A stretch of 64,000 bases of DNA, taken from assembly GCA_016294075.1 (NCBI GenBank), contig JAEDCQ010000005.1, positions 44,526 through 108,525 on the forward strand, in the 5' to 3' direction. The notes under the pieces are model-generated. The model ran no database searches, was not told the origin of the DNA, and saw nothing but the letters and a program-made list of their open reading frames with translations. A program made the position numbers and the translations under genes. The DNA comes from Lachnospiraceae bacterium (GTDB taxonomy: Bacteria; Bacillota; Clostridia; Lachnospirales; Lachnospiraceae). This document shows, piece after piece, positions 45,207 through 53,530 of this stretch. Each line of letters begins with the position of its first letter. Position 1 is the stretch's first letter.

Positions 45207-46238
45207 ATGCGTCAGATACGTGTATTGGTAGTGGAGGATTCCCTTGTGTTTCGGGAACTTCTGGTGCAGAATCTGAATGCGGATCCGGCTATTACGGTAG
45301 TTGCAGCCGCAAGAGATCCTTTTGAAGCACGCGATGCCATTATAAAATACAAGCCGGATGTTATGACCCTGGATGTGGAACTGCCACGTATGGGCGGAAT
45401 TGAGTTTTTACGAAAGCTTATGCCACAGTATCCTCTTCCTGTAGTTGTAATCAGTTCTTTAAGTGATAAGGTTTTTGATGCGTTAAATGCAGGAGCTGTG
45501 GATTTTGTTGCGAAGCCTTCCGGCGCTAATCGAATGCAGATAGAAGCATTCATTAAAAATGAACTGCCGGTTAAAATTAAAGTGGCATCCATTGCAAAGG
45601 TCAGCAGATGGAAAAAGACACCGTTGGAGGAAATGCCGGGACTTCCCTCCTTGAATAATAAGGAGATGGTTGTTGCAATCGGCGCATCAACGGGAGGCAC
45701 TGAGGCCATTGCATCGGTTATAAAAGAGTTTGGCACGGATATTCCGGGAGTTGTCGTAGTTCAGCACATGCCGGCCGGATTTACGGAAATGTATGCAAAA
45801 AGACTCAATGAGCAGTGCAGTGTTTGTGTCAGGGAAGCAAAGTCGGGAGATGCCGTACTACCGGGGAAGGTGTTAATTGCTCCGGGCGGGGATGCTCATA
45901 TGCAGCTTGTAAAGGTAAACGGTGCTTATCAGGTAGTAATCAGGCAGGGACCGAAGGTAAACGGACATTGTCCGTCAGTGGACGTTTTATTTCAGTCGGT
46001 TGCAACTGTAGCGGGAAATAAGGCTGTGGGCATTATTTTGACCGGAATGGGAGGAGACGGTGCCAAAGGTCTCCTTGCCATGAGACAGGCAGGAGCGGTA
46101 ACAATCGGACAGGATGAATCAACCTGTGTTGTGTACGGAATGCCTAAGGTTGCATACGATATCGGAGCAGTGGAATACCAGGATAAATTACAGGATATTG
46201 CAAAGAGAACCTACTCAATATTAAGTAAAATACAATAA
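45207..46238 (+). CDS. cheB: Chemotaxis response regulator protein-glutamate methylesterase CheB
   Basis: The 343-residue protein has a receiver domain (1-120, phospho-Asp in MTLDVELPRMGG) and a methylesterase domain with the Ser-His-Asp triad in AIGASTGGTEAI, VVQHMPAGFT and TGMGGDGAKGL. It removes methyl groups from receptors when phosphorylated by CheA. GAAAGGAAA precedes ATG 45207. Length and motifs are standard. Confidence 0.96.
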   Translation: MRQIRVLVVEDSLVFRELLVQNLNADPAITVVAAARDPFEARDAIIKYKPDVMTLDVELPRMGGIEFLRKLMPQYPLPVVVISSLSDKVFDALNAGAVDFVAKPSGANRMQIEAFIKNELPVKIKVASIAKVSRWKKTPLEEMPGLPSLNNKEMVVAIGASTGGTEAIASVIKEFGTDIPGVVVVQHMPAGFTEMYAKRLNEQCSVCVREAKSGDAVLPGKVLIAPGGDAHMQLVKVNGAYQVVIRQGPKVNGHCPSVDVLFQSVATVAGNKAVGIILTGMGGDGAKGLLAMRQAGAVTIGQDESTCVVYGMPKVAYDIGAVEYQDKLQDIAKRTYSILSKIQ

Positions 46239-46255
46239 GCAGAAAGGAAAAGTAT

Positions 46256-46648
46256 ATGAAAATATTATTGGCGGAAGATGATTTTGTAACGAGAAAGTTT
46301 ATGGAGCGTTTTTTAAGACAATACGGTGATTGCGATGTAACGGTGGACGGTATGGAAGCGGTGGATGCATTTTTGATGGCTATAGAGGAGAATGAGCCTT
46401 ATGACCTTGTCTGCCTGGATATTATGATGCCGGTTATGGATGGCTATCAGGCACTTGTCGGAATCCGAAATATTGAAAAGCAATATAACATTCCTGAGGA
46501 GAAAGCCGTAAAGGTAATCATGACAACAGCCTTAAATGATGAAAAGAATGTAAAGAAGGCTTTTGAGCTTGGATGCATGGCTTACTCCGGCAAACCGATT
46601 GACCAGGAAAAATTTGAGAAGGTGTTGAAAAAAATGAATCTGATATAG
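46256..46648 (+). CDS. CheY-like single-domain response regulator
   Basis: This 130-residue receiver domain alone has the acidic pair LLAEDDFVTRKFM, the phospho-Asp in LVCLDIMMPVMDGY, a TT switch residue in VIMTTALND, and Lys in YSGKPID. It is probably the CheA phosphate acceptor of this chemosensory system, a CheY, although no flagellar motor gene is present. AGAAAGGAAA lies upstream. It is followed by cheA after 13 bases. Confidence 0.92.
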   Translation: MKILLAEDDFVTRKFMERFLRQYGDCDVTVDGMEAVDAFLMAIEENEPYDLVCLDIMMPVMDGYQALVGIRNIEKQYNIPEEKAVKVIMTTALNDEKNVKKAFELGCMAYSGKPIDQEKFEKVLKKMNLI

Positions 46649-46661
46649 AAAGGAGACCCAA

Positions 46662-48833
46662 ATGGCAGAAGAGTTTAATACACAGGGAATGCTGGATATA
46701 TACCTGTTTGAAAACGGACAACTGCTTGAACGGCTTCAGGAAATTGTGCTCGAACAGAAGGATGCGGAGTGCTTTGATGAGGAAAGTATAAATGAAATTT
46801 TCCGAGCAATGCATACCATAAAAGGTTCCTCCGGCGTTATGATGTTTGATGAAATCACAAAAATATCCCATAAGCTGGAAGACGTGTTCTATTATCTGAG
46901 AGAATCCAAGCCTGACAATGTTCCGCATCTGGAGCTCGTTGAGCATGTTTTACAGGTGGTTGATTTTATCACAAGTGAGATGATTAAAATCCAGAACGGC
47001 GAACAGGCAGACGGTGATGCCGGTGATTATGTAGAAGCCCTGGATAAGTTCCTGACAGTAATTAAGAGCGGTAAAGGTGAGAAAGAGAAAAATATCAAGG
47101 AGAATGTGCATGTGGAGCCTGAGCAATTTTATATTGCTCCGATGGTAACAAATGCAAGTCATTATTATAAAATTTATCTCACCTTCCAGCCTGACCTTCC
47201 GCTGGCAAATGTACATGCATATAAAACAGTTTATGCATTAAAGGAAGTTGCGGAAGATTTGCTGCATTATCCGGAGGATATTATCTCTGATGAAAGCAGT
47301 GCGGATGAGATATTGGAAAACGGTTTTAAGATTTTGCTGCAGACGCGAAGCAGTGAGGAAGAACTCCGGGATATTATAAAAGAAGGCTATGATATCCGGA
47401 AGGCAGATATTTTTGAATGTTCGGCAATGGATTTTAAGGCCGGCTTTGACAGTATTGGTTCAGAAATCAGGATTGATTTGGATTCCAGTGTGGAAGCTAT
47501 AGAAGCAAAGGCGGATGAAGCGCGGGAAGGAAATGAAGCAAAGTCCCCTGCCGCAATTATGAGGGAGCCGGTGAAGGATGTAATTGCTCCCGGTGATTTT
47601 GTCATTGAGTCAAAGGAACCCGGCAAAGGGAAGCGGTTAGCCAAGGATAAGCCGAAGAAGCATGAAAAGACATCGTTTATCAGTGTAGATGTTGCGAAAA
47701 TGGATATGCTGATGGACTTAATCGGTGAGTTGGTTATCTCAGAGTCGGTTGTTTTACAGAATCCCGATTTAAGAGTGCCCGGATTAAAGCTGGATAATTT
47801 TAATAAGGCAGCCGGACAAATGACAAAAATATCTACCGATTTGCAGAACGTAATTATGAGTATGCGTATGATGCCTTTAACGAACACCTTCCAGAAGATG
47901 AACAGGATTGTATTCGATGTATCCAGAAAGCTGGGCAAAGATATAGAATTTGAGATGTTAGGTGAGCATACCGAGGTAGACAAGAATATTATCGAACATA
48001 TTTCGGATCCGCTTATGCATCTTGTCAGAAACTCGGTGGATCATGGAATCGAAACGGCTGATGAGAGGCTTGCGGCGGGCAAGACGGAAAAGGGAAGAGT
48101 AACGCTGTCAGCAAAGACGGAATCCGGCAAGGTATGGATTATTGTAGAGGATAACGGGAAAGGCCTCGATAGAGAAAAGATAATTGCAAAAGCAAGGAAA
48201 CAGGGTCTGCTTGACCCGTATAAATTGGATGCGGATTACACAGACAAAGAGGTATACCAATTCATCACCCTGCCCGGTTTTTCAACCAATGAAAAGGTTA
48301 CGGAGTATTCCGGCAGAGGCGTTGGAATGGACGTAGTTGTTTCCAACTTACAGGCGATAGGCGGTAGCCTGGAGATAGAAAGCACACCCGGAGAAGGAAG
48401 CAGAATGATAATGAAAATACCGTTGACATTGGCAATTATAGATGGTGTTGTCATGGAAGTCGGGAAATCTTCCTTCGTTATTGAAACAGGTGTTGTAAAG
48501 GAATTTATTGGCATACGTGATGAAGTGATGATTCATAAGCCTGACGGTCAGGAATTTGTTATGATTCGCGGAGAATGCTATCCGGTTTTACGTATTGGTG
48601 AATGGTATAAGCTGGATGGGTATCAGGCAAATACAAACGAAGGCATGCTGGTGCTTGTAGAAATCGAAAAGAAAATGATTTGTCTGTTTGTGGACAGACT
48701 GATTGGCAAGCAGGAAATTGTGGTCAAGCCGATTCCGGATTATATCCGGAGGGTAAAAGGTCTATCGGGCTGCACGCAGTTAGGAGACGGCAGTATTGCC
48801 CTGATTTTAGATGCGGCCGGATTGGTTGAGTAA
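46662..48833 (+). CDS. cheA: Chemotaxis histidine kinase CheA
   Basis: The 723-residue protein has an N-terminal Hpt domain with the phospho-histidine in FRAMHTIKGSSGVMMF and a response-regulator-binding-like domain (about 160-250). A charged linker follows. The dimerisation domain (VDVAKMDMLMDLIGELVI), the ATPase domain (HLVRNSVDHGIE, VEDNGKGL, GRGVGMDVV) and a CheW-like regulatory domain ending CTQLGDGSIALILD complete it. It phosphorylates CheY and CheB in response to receptors. It is complete, with GAAAGGAGA before ATG 46662. Confidence 0.97.
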   Translation: MAEEFNTQGMLDIYLFENGQLLERLQEIVLEQKDAECFDEESINEIFRAMHTIKGSSGVMMFDEITKISHKLEDVFYYLRESKPDNVPHLELVEHVLQVVDFITSEMIKIQNGEQADGDAGDYVEALDKFLTVIKSGKGEKEKNIKENVHVEPEQFYIAPMVTNASHYYKIYLTFQPDLPLANVHAYKTVYALKEVAEDLLHYPEDIISDESSADEILENGFKILLQTRSSEEELRDIIKEGYDIRKADIFECSAMDFKAGFDSIGSEIRIDLDSSVEAIEAKADEAREGNEAKSPAAIMREPVKDVIAPGDFVIESKEPGKGKRLAKDKPKKHEKTSFISVDVAKMDMLMDLIGELVISESVVLQNPDLRVPGLKLDNFNKAAGQMTKISTDLQNVIMSMRMMPLTNTFQKMNRIVFDVSRKLGKDIEFEMLGEHTEVDKNIIEHISDPLMHLVRNSVDHGIETADERLAAGKTEKGRVTLSAKTESGKVWIIVEDNGKGLDREKIIAKARKQGLLDPYKLDADYTDKEVYQFITLPGFSTNEKVTEYSGRGVGMDVVVSNLQAIGGSLEIESTPGEGSRMIMKIPLTLAIIDGVVMEVGKSSFVIETGVVKEFIGIRDEVMIHKPDGQEFVMIRGECYPVLRIGEWYKLDGYQANTNEGMLVLVEIEKKMICLFVDRLIGKQEIVVKPIPDYIRRVKGLSGCTQLGDGSIALILDAAGLVE

Positions 48834-48858
48834 TTTACATAGAAAGGAATAGGTGCAT

Positions 48859-49356
48859 ATGAGCGAATATGTAACGCAGCAGGACAAATATGTGACCTTC
48901 AAATCGGGAAATGAGTATTTCGGACTGAAGATTGAGTATGTGAACGAAATTATTGTTTATCAGGAAATTACGGAGATTCCCGAAAGTGAAGATTACATTA
49001 AGGGTCTGATTAATTTAAGAGGTAAAATCATTCCTGTCATTGATGTCAGAATCCGTTTTAAACAGGAACCGGCAGAATATAATGACAGAACCTGTATTAT
49101 TGTGATTAACGTAAAAGATACGGTGGTTGGTCTGATTGTGGAAAAGGTGGCAGAGGTTGTTGAAATCAAGCAGGAAGATGTTTTACCTTCCCCATCCATC
49201 GGAAATGATGATAAATCCCAGAATAAATATGTTTATGGAATCGGGAAGGTTGGTGACAGCGTTAAACTGCTGCTGGACCCCGATAAGTTGATAAAAGATG
49301 AAGACCTGATTATTTTGGATCAAACAAACGAAGAAACTATGGAAGAAGGAGAATAA
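48859..49356 (+). CDS. cheW: Chemotaxis adaptor CheW
   Basis: The 165-residue CheW domain has DKYVTFKSGNEYFGLKIEYV at the start, the receptor-binding IKGLINLRGKIIPVIDVR, and VVGLIVEKVAEVVEI. It links the MCP to CheA. ATG 48859 is preferred over the GTG at 48853, with AAAGGAATAGG upstream. The mcp gene follows after 5 bases. Confidence 0.95.
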   Translation: MSEYVTQQDKYVTFKSGNEYFGLKIEYVNEIIVYQEITEIPESEDYIKGLINLRGKIIPVIDVRIRFKQEPAEYNDRTCIIVINVKDTVVGLIVEKVAEVVEIKQEDVLPSPSIGNDDKSQNKYVYGIGKVGDSVKLLLDPDKLIKDEDLIILDQTNEETMEEGE

Positions 49357-49361
49357 GGTAT

Positions 49362-50720
49362 ATGAAAAACATAAAATTAGTTACTAAATTATCAATTGGG
49401 TTTATTTTAATAGACGTCTTCTTACTTATTTCACAATGTGTAGGATATAGTACCGCAAAAACAATAATAGGAATAGAACCGGAAAGACAGGCAGCATTTC
49501 TGAGCAACTATGGTATTTTTACACTTGTTGCATTGATTTTAATGTTAGCACTTACAGTGAGTATTTCGATAATGTTAATTAAATCCATAAAGCTCCCTTT
49601 GCAGGAGGTAAATAAAGCGGCGGAGGCTTTGGTAAAAGGAAAAATTGATATTAAGGTTGAAAAGAATTCAGATGATGAATTAGGAGTCCTTTTGGATGAT
49701 TTTCAAAAGATAGTTAATTCTCTTTGTTATGAAGCTTCCATGATTAAGGAAGTAGCGGAAGGCAATCTTACAATAGATGTGCAGCCAAAATCCGAAGATG
49801 ACCTTATGAGTCGTGCATTAAGAAAGCTAATAAAAAATAATCAGCATGCCATTGGTAATATCAAGGATGCAGCATATCAGGTTACAACGAGCTCTTCACA
49901 GGTAGCCAGTGCAAGTGAAGCATTAGCACAGGGTTCTACGGAGCAGGCAAGTGCAATTGAACAGATTACGGCATCTATTGATGATATTGCGGAACGAACG
50001 AAACAGAATGCAGCTCAGGCAAATACTGCTGCACAGTTAATTGCCCAGGCGATTGAAGATGTGAAAAAAGGAAATACGGAAATGCAGGATATGGTTGTTG
50101 CCATGCAGGAAATCAACAAGGCCTCAGAAAGCATTTCTAAGATAATAAAAGTTATTGATGACATTGCGTTCCAGACAAATATTCTGGCACTGAATGCGGC
50201 TGTTGAAGCTGCAAGAGCAGGAGAAGCCGGAAAGGGTTTTGCGGTTGTTGCAGAGGAAGTTCGTAATCTTGCGGCAAAGAGTGCATCGGCTGCAGCCGAA
50301 ACGGCAGAAATGATTGAAGATTCCATTCAGAAAGCAGAAGTCGGTTCCAAAATTGCAAATGAAACGGCACAGGCACTGGATGAAATTACAAATGTGGTAA
50401 GACAGAGTGAAACACTGATTACAGAGATTGCGGACGCATCCAATTATCAGGCAACTGCTATTGCACAGATTGATCAGGCAATAGAACAGGTTTCCCAGGT
50501 TGTACAGACAAATTCCGCAACCAGTGAAGAATGTGCGGCAGCCAGTGAGGAATTAGCTAATCAGGCAAAACGTGTTCGTGAGCTGGTTTCTATATACAGA
50601 TTAAATGACGCTTCCATGGTGGATATGGGTGTATCGGACAGCATGAAGGTTCATTATGAAAACGCAAATGATAGAAATGAACAGATAATTTCTTTAAAAG
50701 ACGGGTTCGGCAAATATTAA
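49362..50720 (+). CDS. Methyl-accepting chemotaxis protein with minimal extracellular part
   Basis: The 452-residue receptor has two membrane helices (about residues 8-28 and 48-72) with only about 20 residues between them, so it has no external sensor domain. A HAMP domain, a second HAMP-like linker and a signalling hairpin follow. The tip is DIAFQTNILALNAAVEAARAG, read in parts, then EEVRNLAAKSA. It is the receptor encoded with CheA and CheW, so it probably senses an internal or membrane state, or a partner protein. It ends in a strong terminator. Confidence 0.93.
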   Translation: MKNIKLVTKLSIGFILIDVFLLISQCVGYSTAKTIIGIEPERQAAFLSNYGIFTLVALILMLALTVSISIMLIKSIKLPLQEVNKAAEALVKGKIDIKVEKNSDDELGVLLDDFQKIVNSLCYEASMIKEVAEGNLTIDVQPKSEDDLMSRALRKLIKNNQHAIGNIKDAAYQVTTSSSQVASASEALAQGSTEQASAIEQITASIDDIAERTKQNAAQANTAAQLIAQAIEDVKKGNTEMQDMVVAMQEINKASESISKIIKVIDDIAFQTNILALNAAVEAARAGEAGKGFAVVAEEVRNLAAKSASAAAETAEMIEDSIQKAEVGSKIANETAQALDEITNVVRQSETLITEIADASNYQATAIAQIDQAIEQVSQVVQTNSATSEECAAASEELANQAKRVRELVSIYRLNDASMVDMGVSDSMKVHYENANDRNEQIISLKDGFGKY

Positions 50721-50740
50721 TTGTTTGGGAGTTTACATAG

Positions 50741-50773
50741 GGATGCTACGCTTTGCGTAGCATCCGCTGTTTT
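50741..50773 (+). terminator. Rho-independent terminator after the MCP gene
   Basis: GGATGCTACGC pairs perfectly with GCGTAGCATCC around TTT, followed by GCTGTTTT. It splits the che genes from the two hybrid kinases. Confidence 0.8.
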
Positions 50774-50791
50774 AAGACAGGAGGATTAAGT

Positions 50792-53527
50792 GTGGAACAT
50801 GTAACATATACCGGTAGTAATCAGATAAAAATTGAAAGATTTCAGCTTGCTGTTTACAGTATATTTAATTTTGCACTGCTGCTTCTGTCTGATTTTCATC
50901 AGTGGGCATCATGGAATGACTACATTTTACTGCTGGGAATCGTGATTTATTTAATTGTGCATATCAGTCAAAAAAAGACATATGAGTTCAGGGCATGGTT
51001 TGGAGCCTGTCTGATGCAGGGAAGTATTATATTCTATGCGCTGCACCAAAAAGAACTTGAGCAGGTTCTTCCTTTTTTGATGATGTCCGTAGTGCTTTTT
51101 GGCTTATACGGAGTGGCAAAAATAATTTATTCGGCAGTTATTTCTACCATCATTATTTTTTCCTATCATTTTTTTGTGACACATAGTATTTCCTTTACAT
51201 CCAAAGAGGAGACAATGATTTCTCTTGCTCAAATTACGATTATCATATTGTTAGAGCAGGTGGTATATAATTGGACCAAACGAAATGATGAGGGAAGTAA
51301 ACAACTGTTGGATGTTATTGAAGAACTAAAGGTAGTGGAAAACAGTAAGGATGATTTTATGGCAAATGTAAGCCATGAAATTCGTACACCAATCAATAGT
51401 ATCTGTGGCCTGAGTGAAATCATTTTGCAGGAGGAGCTTCCGTATAAGGTAAAAGAGAATATTCAGAATATTCAGATTGCAGGCAGAAACCTAATGTCTG
51501 TAGTAAGTGATATTTTGGATTTTTCGGAATTACAGTCCGGAAAAATCGAATTAGAGGAAGAAGCTTATAATATTACATCTACCATAAATGATGTGATAAA
51601 TATGGCAATGGCACGCAAGGATGAAAAGAAGCTTGAACTGATTGTGGACTGTGCAACGAACATTCCGTGTGTGCTGTTGGGAGATGAAAAAAAATTACGA
51701 AGAGTCATTCTGAATCTGGTGGATAATGCGATAAAGTTTACGGAGGAAGGCTGTGTTACCATCGGAGTCGGATTTCGTAAAGAAAGCTATGGGATAAATC
51801 TTTCTGTGTTTGTTAAGGATACAGGAATCGGAATAAAAGAAGAAAATCTGGAAAAATTGTTTGCGGGCTTTAATCAGGTAGATTCGAGCAGAAAACGTCA
51901 GGAAGACGGAATTGGTCTGGGACTTGCAATCTCACAGGCCCTTGTTCGGAAAATGGGTGGTGCCATTACTGTCAAAAGTAAGCCGGGAAAGGGAACTATG
52001 GTTCAATTTGTAGTTCCGCAGAAGGTATTGGACGAAAACCCGATTGTAGCCATTCGGGATAAGGAAACAATCAATGTTGCAGTCTATATTGATATGGAGC
52101 AATTTGAAATGGCAGCCATTCGGGACGAATATGTGAGCAGTATGTCTCATATGATGGAGCAGCTTAAAGGGAAATGTCATGTCTGCCGCAATCTCGCAGA
52201 ACTCCAACGAAGAGAGGGCAAAGAATATTTCTCACATATTTTTATCAGCCTTCCTGAATACAAAGAGGATGCTTCCTATTTTGACAGTCTTGCCCAAAAA
52301 ACAAATGTTGTTGTAGTGTTGAACCGTTTTGAAGAAAAGTATGTTACAAATCCAAAGCTTTTAATCATATATAAGCCGTTTTACATATTGACAATTGTAT
52401 CTGCCTTAAACGGTAATTATGATGGTAGGGAAGAGCAGCATAGGGGTGGAAAAAGTCATTTTGTGACAAAGGATGTTCATATTCTGGTAGTGGATGATAA
52501 CCGAATGAATCTGCGCGTAATACAGGAGCTTTTGTCAAATTACAGAATAAAGGTAACAGCGGCAATAAGCGGTAGTGAGGCGTTAGAAAAGCTTACTGCG
52601 GAAGAATATGATTTTATTTTTATGGACCATATGATGCCACAGATGGATGGTGTGGAGACTCTGCATCGTATACGACATAAGGTTGGAGCATATTTTCAGA
52701 GAGTACCGGTTGTTGCACTGACCGCAAATGCGGTTGCCGGCACACGTGAAATGCTGCTTGCCGAAGGGTTTAGTGATTTTTTGGAAAAGCCTGTTGAAAG
52801 ATCGGTATTGGAACGGGTTTTAAAAAGAAACCTTCCTTCTGAGAAGCTTGTGTATGATGAAGAAGCATATGTGGAAGAGACGGTTACAAATGAGGAGCTT
52901 GTTATTGAAGGACTTGATGTGAACAAGGGAATTCTTTATTGTAACGGAAAAGAACAGTATTTAAGTATTCTGCGGGGCTATTGTGAGGATTGGGATTCTG
53001 TCGGAATGATGGCACAGCAGTCATTTGCGGAGCGGGATTGGAAAAATTATACGATTGCGGTTCACGGGCTAAAGAGTGCAATGCGCAGCATAGGAGCAAC
53101 GAAGCTGTCAGAGACCGCCAGATTACTGGAATATGCCGGAAAAGATGGCAGAATCGATTATATTTTAGAGCATCATGAAGAAATGATGCAGGACTACCGC
53201 GGACTGTTTCTGGAATTGCGCCGGAATACGTTAATATGTCCGCAGGAAAAGAACGATTTGAAGGCGGAAATGAGAGAAAACAGAAATCTTCCTGTTTTAG
53301 ATGATGCTTTATTTGAACAGATGATGGCAGATATGGAACAAGCAATGTACAGCCTGGACGGGAAACGTTTGTCAGAACTGGTAGAGGCTTTGGGTAAATA
53401 CCGGTATCACGGAAGAGAAATCAAAGACATATTACCCGGAGTTCAGCGAAAAATAGAAATGTCAGATTATATTTCAGCTGTAGAAACGATTGTAAGGTGG
53501 AAAAGAGTGGCAGATAAGGAGAAATAG
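50792..53527 (+). CDS. Hybrid sensor histidine kinase with receiver and Hpt domains
   Basis: The 911-residue protein has about six N-terminal membrane helices (residues 20-165) and an H-box MANVSHEIRTPINS with His195. The ATPase domain (ILNLVDNAIKFT, DTGIGIKEENL, GIGLGLAISQAL) and a degenerate receiver-like segment follow. A true receiver (HILVVDDNRMN, phospho-Asp in FIFMDHMMPQMDG) and an Hpt domain with IAVHGLKSAMRSIGATKL complete it, with an extra helical tail. It is a full internal phosphorelay. The start is GTG 50792, fixed by ACAGGAGG 7 bases upstream; the longer ORF reads back through a terminator. It is followed 3 bases later by the DegV-fused kinase. Confidence 0.92.
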   Translation: MEHVTYTGSNQIKIERFQLAVYSIFNFALLLLSDFHQWASWNDYILLLGIVIYLIVHISQKKTYEFRAWFGACLMQGSIIFYALHQKELEQVLPFLMMSVVLFGLYGVAKIIYSAVISTIIIFSYHFFVTHSISFTSKEETMISLAQITIIILLEQVVYNWTKRNDEGSKQLLDVIEELKVVENSKDDFMANVSHEIRTPINSICGLSEIILQEELPYKVKENIQNIQIAGRNLMSVVSDILDFSELQSGKIELEEEAYNITSTINDVINMAMARKDEKKLELIVDCATNIPCVLLGDEKKLRRVILNLVDNAIKFTEEGCVTIGVGFRKESYGINLSVFVKDTGIGIKEENLEKLFAGFNQVDSSRKRQEDGIGLGLAISQALVRKMGGAITVKSKPGKGTMVQFVVPQKVLDENPIVAIRDKETINVAVYIDMEQFEMAAIRDEYVSSMSHMMEQLKGKCHVCRNLAELQRREGKEYFSHIFISLPEYKEDASYFDSLAQKTNVVVVLNRFEEKYVTNPKLLIIYKPFYILTIVSALNGNYDGREEQHRGGKSHFVTKDVHILVVDDNRMNLRVIQELLSNYRIKVTAAISGSEALEKLTAEEYDFIFMDHMMPQMDGVETLHRIRHKVGAYFQRVPVVALTANAVAGTREMLLAEGFSDFLEKPVERSVLERVLKRNLPSEKLVYDEEAYVEETVTNEELVIEGLDVNKGILYCNGKEQYLSILRGYCEDWDSVGMMAQQSFAERDWKNYTIAVHGLKSAMRSIGATKLSETARLLEYAGKDGRIDYILEHHEEMMQDYRGLFLELRRNTLICPQEKNDLKAEMRENRNLPVLDDALFEQMMADMEQAMYSLDGKRLSELVEALGKYRYHGREIKDILPGVQRKIEMSDYISAVETIVRWKRVADKEK

Positions 53528-53530
53528 TGC

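Noticed and set aside
45212..45736. 174-codon antisense frame in cheB
   Set aside because: Shadow of the CheB reading frame, rich in Ser/Thr/Ile from reverse reading of common codons.
50753..50791. Upstream start of the hybrid kinase
   Set aside because: It would begin inside the terminator hairpin; GTG 50792 is preceded by ACAGGAGG.
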